NCBI RefSeq assembly: GCF_022581195.2
Contig: NC_061454.1
Location: 6,014,001-6,078,000 of the forward strand
From: Helicoverpa zea
Lineage: Eukaryota; Arthropoda; Insecta; Lepidoptera; Noctuidae
Reading direction: 5' to 3'
Length of the DNA stretch: 64,000 bases
In this document: positions 36,147 to 46,546 of the stretch, piece after piece
Layout: each line of letters opens with the position of its first letter
How positions within the stretch are numbered: position 1 is the stretch's first letter
Notes under the pieces: generated by a model
Told to the model about the DNA's origin: nothing
Database searches by the model: none
Seen by the model: only the letters and a program-made list of their open reading frames with translations
Translations under genes and position numbers: made by a program

Positions 36147-39100
36147 TCAGTCTATATCAAGTTTCCTAAAGGACCCGTCCTCCAAAATGTCAGCGTCGAT
36201 AGGAGGTCCAATTCTTTTGGACTCGTCTGTCCCCAATTGTTCCTCGAATTTCATCCAATCGTGGTATTCCTTGAATTTGGACACCCAGTGCTCTGAAACA
36301 TGTTAGTATTTACTTAGAAAATAGCTCAACTACTTAATATTTTTGCCATTTTTAAAGTTCTACCATCGTTTTGTTTTTGTAATTGATTTTTCTCTAAATA
36401 TCAAGCGTATATGCAAGAGCATTGATATCAAAATGTATGTCAGTGTTTGTCTGCCAAAAGTATTTAAAAAACCGAGTCTGTTACTTAGGAGGTTACCTGT
36501 CATGTCGGCAATAGTAGGGCCTTTCCCGCCATATTCGGGTGGAATTATTTCTTTGGGGATGTCCTCCATCAATTCTTCAACATTTTTATGTATTTTCAAC
36601 TACAAACAAACAAACATTTGATTACCAACCACAAAGAAAACCCGTACCGTCCTTGAAATATTTCATAAAGTATAAAAAAAAAAACTTCATGCAGCAACTT
36701 CGAAGTATCGACACGAAAAGGTAACAAAAAAGTTTTATTGCACAAAAATATTATAACACTATATAGTCGTTTCAAAGCAAAAAAAATAATGGATACCATT
36801 AATGATATAAAAAGAAAACATCATCATCATCCTTTGATTTTTTTGGTCAAAAGTGGCCAGCTCTAGGTAACTCCATTGTTGTACTAAAAAGGTTTTTATA
36901 CAAAATTAAAAGCAAAGTTTAGTGTCATTAATACATAAACAAATGTTTGTTCTTCTTCATTTGAATAAAATGACAGCTTACCCTTTGTTTAGCCTTTTCA
37001 TTTAAAAACCCTTGTATGAGCGTGAATATTTTTTCAATTCCAGCTGGCAAGTTTATATGATGACTTCCTTTTAATCTGAGAGGCATGGAATCCTAAAACA
37101 GAAGTATAAAGCATTTATCTGATAATTTTAATCAAAATACATAATTAATATAATCCAACGAGGATTCCTTCGGTCCTTTGCAATCAGTAGTGTTTTTATT
37201 TTGCGTATGCAAAATGTAAATTCGAATTTGATGAATCTAATATGTATTTTATTCAAAATACTTTTTCACGTTCTCTAGTTTGATTAAGATGTAAAACGAT
37301 TCAATATTTACGTTAACCACAAGCTCTGTTATTTCACTCTACTCCTAGTATTTCAGTATCATACGTACTTGGCTAACTGCGACCATTTTCTTCAGCATCG
37401 AGGGAGTGGCTTGAACGAAATGGCTCATTGTAACCCCCTCGTAGTCTGTGACGATCTTAGTGCCCATCACACAGGCTACATCATCTTCTACCACCATTAT
37501 CTGAAAATATTAAAAATAATTTACGGCTTAATTCCCTTTATAATATACTTAGTTGTATCATTATGTTCTTCATATACTATCCTTGCTTTGCTAACTTGTA
37601 TTTTCTGACCAACATCATTCATTGTTTTTTCTTTCTCGATAAACACAATTTCCATTGAATTGTTAGTACGTAGATAACTTCGATTGTATCGACACAATCT
37701 TATTGTTATCTATAAGACATTCAGAAGTCAGATAGTGCGTGCCATCGCGACAAATACCTACAGTACTTTGTACTTCAATAACCCAAGTATATTATTGTGT
37801 TCATTAGGTACGAAAAGTTCAGCAAGACACCTTATTATGCTTTCACGTCAAAGTAAACGGTAACGGCCGTTCCTAATATGCTATTTCTATATATCTGTTG
37901 TTTTCCTTAGGTATTTGGCATCACTTTTAAGGAGCTAATGTCAAAACCTTATATCTAGTGAACAAATCAAAAGAAAGATAGAATTTTAGGAAGGGCCGAA
38001 AGGGTGTTACACCTCCGTCAATGGACGCCATTGATAGTTGTTACAATGGATCAATTTAGTCGAAACTGAAGGGCCGAAAGGGTGTTACACGGATCGATCG
38101 ATCGTCAATGAACGCCATTAATAGTTGATACAACGGATCAATTTAGTCGAAACTGTCAATCGACGTCAAACAATCCTTTTTACCACCTGGTCTACGGTCT
38201 AGTAACACCTTAACCTTCAATACCACTTAACCATATTTTTGTTTCAATTCAGCAGCACGTACTGTTGATTATAACGCTAATTACCTGCACTAAATAGTAG
38301 AGCATGCACATGAGATCACCGACGTTGTGAGTAGCCGGGTCGTAGCGACCGGCTCGGATGAGAATCACGCGGGGGTACAACTTGTCTAATGGTTTCGGTA
38401 GTATTAAGCATGTCCTGAAATTAAAATAATGTGGTTAAGAAGTACCTTTCTACCAGTCTTACTAAGTCTGCCCATTGCAGGTAACAGTTTTACGGACGTT
38501 GAAGGTAGTCCAACCCTACGGTTAGGAGGATAGGCAGTCGATTATACTGAAAGCCGACCCCGAGATAGTTGGGAAAAGATTATAACTGATACTGTATATT
38601 TGTATAATACGTGCGCTTTTAATCACACATAAATAATTAGAGGTGGTTCAAAGGTGTTATTTTCGTTATTTCCTTACCCAAGTCTGAAAAACTCCAAGAA
38701 CTTTGGATCTGTTGGTCTTATCCTCAATGTTATATCTGGAGCCGTGGTTCTCAGTGTGTAGTACAAATCAACCTTCTTCTTTACTCTTTCTAGACTGAAT
38801 TTACATCCTCGTAACAACGCTATTAGCCATTGATCGTCTGAAATATTAAAAGAAATCATATTTACAACAATATCTTTTATATAAAGCCCAAAATTATCCT
38901 TATTGAGATCCCAATAAAAGTTATTGCTATTTATAAGTATCAGGTTTTTTCGGAGGGTTTTTCATTGGGGTTCAATCAAATTAATTGATGGAAGCGGTAC
39001 AAATTTAGCTCTGGCTAAAAATGAAAACGTTATTGACTTCGTAAGCTGATGGGAATAAATACTAAAATTGAATAAGGTACCTATCAGATATCTGAAATTA

Positions 39101-39674
39101 ACGGGACAAAACCGAAAGTATTTTTGTCAGACAGGTTTTGCGCCCTTTTTTAATGAAATGCAAGGTTCGTATTAACACAAAAATAAAGCAATCAATGAAA
39201 AAACGCTAGACAGATAACTAAGACCAGACCATAAAGGACAGATAATTGCACATAAGTTTTATTGTCGAGTTTAAGTACAAATAAACCCGAGGTACCTACT
39301 AAGATAACCAATCGGTTTCATTGAGCGTGGAATAACAAAGCAATGTATTTCAAGGGTAAGGTATTATTTTAAATAGCAATCACTTGAAACTTCTGATTCT
39401 ACTTCTTCATACCATAAGTGTACCATAAGTGACAGTCTTGAAATCAAGATTAACACATATCTAAACAAACAAACTCATCTTCCTTTATCTGAATATTAAA
39501 GACATTTCTAATAATAATAATGAGAACTTAATTGGTACCTGTTCTTGCTTTCAAGTGAGGCTGCTTAGAAATCCAATCCTTCAGTAGTTGCAAGTCATTT
39601 TCAACCTGTTTCGGATTCTCATTCAATTCCTTTTTGGCAATTTTTGCCAACTCCGGCGTCAGTTCACGAACCAT
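36147..39674 (-). CDS. CRAL-TRIO domain lipid-carrier protein B
   Basis: This is a cytosolic Sec14-type carrier of a hydrophobic ligand, inferred from family. Coding exons are 39674-39539, 38837-38678, 38414-38285, 37500-37369, 37092-36982, 36599-36497 and 36292-36147 (305 aa, all GT-AG, phases consistent). Landmarks: MVRELTPELAKIAKKELNEN at the start; QPHLKART then DDQWLIALLRGCKFSLERV in the N-terminal helical segment; YEGVTMSHFVQATP and LRLKGSHHINLPAGIEKIF in the lipid-binding domain; PPEYGGKG near its end; and GSFRKLDID at the C-terminus. A minus-strand acceptor ends at 39687, 12 bases before the ATG, so there is a 5' UTR intron; a plausible donor is GG|GTAAAT at about 39943. Its C-terminal exon is slightly shorter than in A, C, D and E, and lacks the FGVEG form of the tail. 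Intron 3 carries a 78/87-bp tandem duplication. Confidence 0.93.
37991..38155. repeat. Tandem duplication in intron 3 of gene B (78- and 87-bp units)
   Basis: Both units begin AAGGGCCGAAAGGGTGTTAC and end TTTAGTCGAAACTG. Unit 1 is 37991-38068 and unit 2 is 38069-38155. The second differs mainly by a GATC-rich insertion (GGATCGATCGATCG) and a few substitutions. It is non-coding. Confidence 0.85.
38449..38582 (-). repeat. Dispersed moth repeat, GGGGTCGGCTTCCAG family, diverged copy
   Basis: It is in reverse orientation. GGAGGATAGGCAGTCG, GAAAGCCGACCCCGAGATAG and TTGGGAAAAGATT identify it. It lies in intron 2 of gene B. Confidence 0.65.
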
Positions 39675-39686
39675 TTTGTTCTAGAA

Positions 39687-41060
39687 CTGAAAACAATATG
39701 TACGCAGGATTAGCACACAGGTTGAAATACATAGTTGGTTATACATAATGCTCTATGGATTTAGAAACAATGGTTCCATTCATTGATACATTGATTACAG
39801 TTCATCGATAAGAAATATTGATTTTCTTACTTAATTTAGGATCTTTCATCATCAACCAGCAGATGCATTACTGACTACAAAATAAATAAAATTACTGAAC
39901 AATAAGCATTGTTTGTATAAAGTAATAGAAAGTAAGATTTACCCAGGTACAGTTTGAGCGCTGGCGGCGTATCGACTAACAGATAAAGAATACGGCTGTT
40001 ATCACTATCGCGGTGTTACGAAGCTGACTCGCTAAATATTATCCAATCATACGGCAACCACAATCAATGTTCCAATTCTACCATAATTGCTCAACTACTA
40101 TGAACATCTGAAGTTGTTTCGTATTATCACTGTTATTTGATTTTTCCATCTTTTTTAGAGTACGCGCCCTTTACAAACTTTTAATGGGCCGATTGTTAGC
40201 TTGGGCTAATAAATCTGTATGAAGATAAATAAAAGTATTCACGTAACAGCGATCAGGTAATTGTTCAGTATCAGAACGATTGATTAACTTTGATTGAATT
40301 CACGATTTTTCTATAAAATATATTTTTCTGTAAGTAGAGTGCGCGTAGGCTTAGTAGAAGTACTGGCTGGTAGTGACTTAGATTTCATGTTTATACTCAT
40401 TTAATAGCAAAGGTTGAACGTTGGTATCATTATTATGCAGGCATCAAGGCAGCCAACTCTTCAGGGAAACATGTCTTACTTAAGGATAGTTTTAGAGCAC
40501 ACAATGTAGCTTTTAATAATCGAGTAGGTACATATTGTTAGTACACCAGTAGTCAACATCAAAACTTTGATTTGACCTACAGAACGTTTTGAAGTGGGTT
40601 AAATATAGGAATATCCGTGATCAAACGATTTGACCAGACTAAAAGGTATCCAGGTATAAAGGTACTATCTACTACTGAAACAATTTTTCCCCCAAACAAA
40701 CGGACCCATTTTACCTTAATAATATAGGCACAGATAAGACCTTCAATACGAGCCAAAACAAAAATTACGACTTGATTTTGTTCAATTTTGTTGACTTTCA
40801 AAATATGACTTCATTTATGTCAGGACTTACCCGGATACGTTTGGCTGCCTTGAATAACACAATCACTTTTAAACGCAACTTGTGTAATAAAACAAAAACA
40901 AAGATTTTCCAATTATTAATTTATTTTATGAGACCTTACTAAGATCAAAGTTTAATATCATTAAGATCAGACCTTATTTGCCATTTTAAAACTTTCCGTC
41001 ATAGTGCCTACCATGTGACAAGCTAAATTGTGATGCTATAAAGCCACAATCTTATTATTA
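39687..41060. other. 5' region of gene B and spacer to gene C
   Basis: There is no other gene. This interval should contain the 5' UTR intron, first exon and promoter of gene B. The candidate first-exon donor is at about 39942, and the sequence above it is locally GC-richer (GCCGCCAGCGC on the minus strand). No transposon was recognised. Confidence 0.45.
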
Positions 41061-41084
41061 TTTATTACATAATGACAGTTTATT
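41061..41084 (-). terminator. Poly(A) signals of CRAL-TRIO gene C
   Basis: There are two minus-strand AATAAA hexamers, at 41079-41084 and 41061-41066, 33-55 bases after the stop codon at 41117-41119. Confidence 0.6.
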
Positions 41085-41116
41085 TCTATACACTATAGAA
41101 ATATGAACTTCGTCGA

Positions 41117-44100
41117 TTAATCCACATCAAGTTTCCTAAAAGATCCTTCAACCCCGAACATTTGCTCTGCACTCTTGGGCTTGCCTGGCCGCTTACTTTC
41201 ATCAGTGCCGAACTTCAGATCTTCATCGAACCAGTCGCTATACGAATCTATTTTCTTCAGCCAGAAATCTGTTTAGAAAACAAAAGAATATAACATTAGT
41301 TAAGAATTATGATTTCGATCCACGAAGGAGAAAAGACTAGCGGAGATGCCCTAACGCAGGTAGGTCACGCGCCTTCAGGTAGGTCAAATACGTCACGACT
41401 ACGTCACGGCAGGCGTGGCTGGACACCGCCCATATACCGACCTTTACATCAAACTGACATCTTGTCATAGTTGTATTTTTACCACAATTTCAACAGATTT
41501 TATTTGTTACTCGATTAAAACGATGAAATGCGCTATCATTAATTGTAGAAATTGCTCAGGATCCAAACTCAAACACACCATAGGATAACATTTCACGTGT
41601 AAGTAATATTTTAGCTTTAAAACATATTTTTTGCTAGAGACATCTGTCGTCGAATAGCTGCATTTCTATAACCTCTAAGTGAATTTGTATTATTTTCGTA
41701 TCAATCTTGTATCAATGCATATTATTGGTACCAATTTTTGCCTTAAAAAGCAGCTTCATTTTTCCTTGCATCCTACAAGTTTTTTTATAGATTATTTACA
41801 AACCAAAACATATGATATATTATCATGAAAATTGAATATTATAAAAACACCATCTTTCGGTAAGTAGTCGACTTACGTATATTTGAAGTAAAATTGTGTT
41901 CATTAAGACAGAGAGACCCGTTACAAAATTAAGTGCTACCAGACATCGAAAATGCAATCACCCATTCTTAAAAAAGGTCTTATTTAAAAAAGCTGCAATT
42001 ATCTTAAAATTAATCATAACTCTAACTATGTATATTTATTTATATTCATCACTAGCCGTTTTGCCGCGGTTTCACCCGCATACCGTGGGAGCAACTGCCC
42101 GCACCGGGATAAAATATAGCCTATGTTACTTGCAGATAATATAGCTTTCTAATGGTGAAAGAATATTTAAAATCGGTCCAGTAGTTTTTGAGTTTATCCA
42201 TTACAACCAAACAAACAAACAAAGTTTTCCTCTTTATAATATTAGAATAGATCAGCAATGTTTTACATAGGTATATCTCTCTTGCCGTACATACTTTTTG
42301 AATGTACCTTTACTCAGAGCAACATCCGACTCACATAAAGTCTGCTACTTATTTAGTGGATGCGCCGTTATGATACAGTTGTGAAAACTCTAATTTGATA
42401 AACACTGTCCCTATAATTTTAATTCCCATTTTTCTTGGTGAATTTCGTAATGTGGCAACATCGAAAATAACAACAGTCATCGCAGCACGGTTCTAGAACA
42501 AATAGAACGAATTTTCGTGCTTGTGATGCCATAGTGGCTAGTAGACGAACTAACACAATGCCATAAGTTGATACTTAAATTACACCATGGGGGTATTTTA
42601 GACCCGTGGTGAATAAAAATGATTTTTCATCGAGTCTCCGTTTAATGGTTCCTAGATACCTATTTCATTTCTGGAGGAGTAAATAAATTGTTGTGGGGTG
42701 TTGTATATGTGAGTGTACAACACCTGTGTGTGTTGGCGCGCGTGCGACAGAGACGTTCGTTCAATAAATCAGTATGTCACTGACTCGCCGTTTGAATACA
42801 CGTACGTGTCTCCCTGCTCCGTCATACCCAACAGTGGCGACGAGGATGGGATAAACATATTAAAAAATGTTTGCTAACGGAGGGTTTGGTTCAATAACCA
42901 ACTTTGACCACCTGACTAACGACTGGGACACCTACAAGGCACGGCTCACTCAATGGTTTATTGCTAACGATATAAATGATACGTAACATGGGCAACATGG
43001 GGCAAGTTCTCTGCACAAAATAATACTTATATAACAATTAATTTTCTAACTTTTTTATCTCTCTCTTTTTCTTCGTTCATTTCAAATGAATGCTTCTTTA
43101 AACTTTCTAATTGAATTACTATTTTAAAAGAATTATTCATTTTGAGTATTTACTTTACTTTTGAGTATGTCACTAGTGGTCGATGTTAGTTTAGGGTTAG
43201 ATTTTAATCATCCTATTCCACGCTAGATGGATTTACAAAAAATGGGTGGCTTCCCATAAAAGGCGTATAAGGGTGGAGCACGGGTGGAGACAGTAACGTT
43301 CCTCGTCCCCCGCTCACCCGAATTTTGGCGCGCTGCTTTGTTAGGAGATTTTTCGTTAGGGCATCTCCGCTAGTATTTTCTCCTCCGTGTTTCGATCCTA
43401 GACGAAGGATACATTTTTGAAGTTTATTTTTAAGGCGTCGAACGTTGTATCTTAAAGATGAACTATGAGCTTACCTATGATTTTCTCTCTGCTTCCACCT
43501 TGACCTCCATATTCTTCTGGTAATATTTCAAGAGGCACGTACTTCTGAAGCACCGTAAAGTCCTTGCTGTACATATGGACCTGAAAATTATCCCCAGTTT
43601 TTTGTACTTATACATAATTTGTACCTAATCTCAGATAGGAACCTAATTTCAATTTTTGTTGGAATGGTAAGGAAAAAGTAATTACGCATATTATACTTAC
43701 TTTTTTCTGATGTTTCTCATTGAGAAGTTTTACCACCATATTGAATACTTTTTCAAAAGCTGGTATAGAATTAATTATATGAAGGCTCTTTAGTCTTAGA
43801 GGGGAAGCATCCTGAAATATTAATTCATAGTGTAAATAGTTTACAAGTTTCATCATATATTTTCTTATATCCTTAATTTAAAAACACATTACGTAATAGT
43901 AAAATGTATACCTGTCCCGCAATGACTAACTTCTTGAGCACAGACGGTGTCAATTGTAGGAAGTGAGCCATAGTGATTCCTTCAAGGTCAATAACATTGA
44001 TCATACCATTCACCATAAAGGCATCATCTTCTAAATACTTTATCTGCAAAATAATAAAAAAATATACGACTTTTTTTGCAAGTACATTTTTAAGGTACCA

Positions 44101-45300
44101 ATAAATAGGTAAGGTATCCAATGAATGAAGTTCACAAATAGTAGGTAGGTACTGTTAACATAAAACTGCTATTAGCAGAATGAATGTAGATCATGATAAA
44201 AAAAAAACAAATGCAATGAATAGTGTCCGCATACCTGCTGCAAAATATGTGCAAAAGAGAAGAACTCTATGGGCGTAAACCTGTTAGGGTCATAGAGACT
44301 AGGTTTGACTATGACGACCCGAGGGTCCAGGGGAGATGCCAGTTTTGGTAACACTAACCCAGCCCTGAAAAAATAAAGAAAATACCTTTAATTTATTAAT
44401 GTTTTCAAAATTATTCCTGCATAAATAGCTAAAACAAATTCCTTAACTTTGATATTATAATTAAACATTTAAATATACTATACAATTCCATTTCAGGCCT
44501 TTTATGTTTTTCTATTTTTTACGTTCTAAGTCACATAACATGCACTTACCCGGTTTCTACCAACTCCTTGAACCTTGGAGTGTTAGGTCTAAAAGCAAAC
44601 AAATCTGGTGACAAAGTTCTCAATGAGTAATACAGGTCCAACTTCTCTTTAGCTCGTTCTAGACTGTGTTTACATCCCCTCAAGAAAGCTGCGAGCCATT
44701 GGTCATCTACAAGGTCATTAAAATTCAATTAGGTTTGATTGTTCAGCGTAATAAGTACTTTTATTATTTATTTATATTTTTGAATACTTAAACTTGATTA
44801 GAATGAAACATATGATCAGTAAAACTAAAAATGTGCTGAGAGACTTATTGTAAGTTTTATCACTCTTTACATTATTGTGAATAATAAAAATAAGTAGGGA
44901 TTTCCTTCCTGACGCTATAACTCCAAAACGCACTAACCGATTTCCACGGTTTTGCATTCGTTGGAAAGATCTCGGGCTCCGTGAGGTTTATACAAATATA
45001 AAACAAAAAAAAAATCTTTATCTTTTAATCACCATTCGAAATGTAACATAAAACAAAGCCATCTGGTGGCGAAACAGAGTTCGCCAGGTTTGCTAGTTGC
45101 GTATGTTTTAGTGTATATAAAATTATAATTTTACGAATTACCTAAAATCTACAAAACTTACCTGTTCTCGCCCTTAAATGGGGCTGTTTGTTAATCCAGT
45201 CTTTCAAGTGATTTATACCATCCTCAAGTTTCTTCGGAGTCTCGTTCAGTTCCACTGCAGCCTTTTGATCTAACTCAGCACTTAAGGGTCTCACCAACAT
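41117..45300 (-). CDS. CRAL-TRIO domain lipid-carrier protein C
   Basis: This is a cytosolic Sec14-type hydrophobic-ligand carrier, inferred from family. Coding exons are 45300-45162, 44706-44550, 44364-44235, 44043-43912, 43811-43701, 43580-43475 and 41268-41117, giving 308 aa with consistent phases. Landmarks: MLVRPLSAELDQKAAVELNE; QPHLRART; DDQWLAAFLRGCKHSLERAK; LEGITMAHFLQLTPSVLKK; LHIINSIPAFEKVFN; LPEEYGGQGG; C-terminal FGVEGSFRKLDVD. In length and exon sizes it is identical to D and E. Intron 6 is enlarged to 2.2 kb by a 2069-bp P-like DNA transposon that itself hosts other insertions. The splice sites on both sides are intact, so the gene should still be functional. Confidence 0.93.
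41523..41588 (+). pseudogene. THAP-like domain fragment of the P-like element
   Basis: The frame is 21 codons followed by TAA. Cysteines spaced C-x4-C after the initiator, then CSGSKLKHT, resemble the N-terminal zinc site of THAP domains found in P-type transposases. Shifting frame just after the stop gives a TFH-like continuation, suggesting a small indel. The fragment is short, so identification is tentative. Confidence 0.4.
42050..42250 (+). repeat. Dispersed moth repeat, CGCGGTTTCACCCGC family, inside the P-like element
   Basis: It runs from about TAGCCGTTTTGCCGCGG to TTTATAATATTAGAATAGAT, with CTGCCCGCACCGGGATAAAA and a CAAACAAACAAACAAA run. It closely resembles the minus-strand copy at 47706-47905. 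It is nested in the P-like element, so it arrived later. Confidence 0.8.
42689..42989 (+). mobile_element. Truncated Ty3/gypsy-type LTR retroelement (LTR, primer site, gag start)
   Basis: A sequence of about 145 bp beginning TGTTGTGG and ending CCCAACA (42689-42833) looks like an LTR. Directly after it is TGGCGACGAGGATGGGA, a primer-binding-site-like segment common in insect gypsy elements. From 42867 a 40-codon frame (with stop) begins, matching the start of a gypsy-type Gag (includes DTYKARLTQWFIANDINDT). The reading frame stops at once, and nothing further of gag or pol is present. It is a dead fragment nested within the P-like element. Confidence 0.75.
44870..45075. repeat. Dispersed repeat (RTE/SINE-tail-like) in intron 1 of gene C
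   Basis: The phrases AACTCCAAAACGCACTAACC, GGAAAGATCTCGGGCTCC and TTCGCCAGGTTTGCTAG are of the kind seen at the 3' ends of moth LINE/SINE repeats. It is non-coding. The ends and class are not resolved, and no other copy is in the window. Confidence 0.45.
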
Positions 45301-46505
45301 TGTACAATAAATTTTTAAAACTTTATGAAAAGCACACTTTTCACATATAAACAAATATAGCCTTAATTTTCAATGTAGAAAAGTCACAAGGTCGGTGCAT
45401 TAAATGTGATGCAGTCGTCCGCTCTGTTTCGGAGTAGGGAAAAAATAAACGCAACAACACTTTGTTTTGTTTTTTTATTTAAGTTAATGACACCTCGTTG
45501 GGACCGCAACTATAAATCAAGAAAGTTTTACATTGAACCACTTTTAATAGCCCGTTTATTTTTTATTGCACATTAAAAGTACTTCATTATCATAACTTCA
45601 TAGGTACTAGGTAGTATGTTTACATTTCATAATTTTTTCTTATCGCATTATCCTCTGTAAGTTGATGACCTTCCACAAATAGCCCGTAGTCCCTGATAGC
45701 CAATCTAAAGTAAACTGCCCTTGTATACAAATGAGCATTTTGACTGTTTTTGTATTTCCTAGTATAATAAATTTATCAGTGATTATACCAATGTTTCTAC
45801 TATTAGATATTTACTATAACAAACAATAGTAAAACTGCCAAGTTTAGGAACTGCCGAGGAACGCGACAGCATAGGTCCTTTTCAACAGATGAGAAAATAA
45901 TTTTTTTAGATATTTTTAGCAATTTCTTCCAACTTTCAATGAAATGGCAAAAACAATACTCAACATTTTTAATATGACCCTGACCGTCTGAAGTAATTTA
46001 TAAGGGTTAGGTTGTAACGTGCTGATTGTTATCGAGATAAATCTTGCATTATGTAGTAAATATAACAAAGCCTTAAGGAAAACTACTGAGTCGATGGCCT
46101 GTTGTCCTTAAACATTGTATTATGCACATGCTGATATAATGAAAAGTAAATGTAAGTAGCCAGCTTGTTGGCTGTTCCTGATCTCATTTGGAAAGTTGCT
46201 TTAGGTCCTTCGATTACCGTGAGTCATTTTGGTAGCACACTTTGAAAAAATAAGATGGTATGGCCAAATGCTTTCTAAATGTGAGTTTCCGTGTTACATC
46301 TTCACTCTGAAACTGATGCACCGATTGAAATGGGTGCTGACATAGAACCTTGGAGGTGGAGATAGATGGCGCCGAAATCGAAATCAGACGGAGAAAGGCT
46401 AATTATTATAAGCCACATCCGTTATGTAGGTAGTTTCCCAGGGATGCGGGAGAAACCGCATAAGAACCGGAACCGAAATGTATGAGGTAGTGTATTTAAT
46501 AACAA
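45301..46505. other. Spacer between genes C and D with a probable repeat remnant
   Basis: This includes the proximal promoter of gene C; a TATA-like stretch on the minus strand lies about 50 bases above its ATG. At about 46260-46470 phrases such as GATGCACCGATTGAAATGG and GGGATGCGGGAGAAACCGC suggest an old LINE-tail remnant. No gene was seen. Confidence 0.4.
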
Positions 46506-46511
46506 TTTATT
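46506..46511 (-). terminator. Poly(A) signal of CRAL-TRIO gene D
   Basis: AATAAA on the minus strand, 36 bases after the stop codon at 46547-46549. Confidence 0.6.
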
Positions 46512-46546
46512 ATACAAAATATTTTGAAATCAATGTGATGAGTATT

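Larger units (their letters stand above)
41321..43389. mobile_element. P-superfamily-like DNA transposon remnant with 8-bp target duplication
   Basis: Terminal inverted repeats of about 36 bp (left start CACGAAGGAGAAAAGACTAG, right end reading CACGGAGGAGAAAATACTAG on the minus strand) continue identically into CGGAGATGCCCTAACG. The element is bounded by exact 8-bp direct repeats TTTCGATC at 41313-41320 and 43390-43397. An 8-bp duplication and CA...TG ends fit the P superfamily. A short plus-strand frame at 41523-41588 resembles the start of a THAP zinc-binding domain (MKCAIINCRNC...) but hits a stop where the conserved TFH would follow. It is therefore a dead, non-autonomous copy, and no transposase body is left. 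It contains a SINE-like copy and a truncated LTR element. It sits in intron 6 of gene C. Confidence 0.8.
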
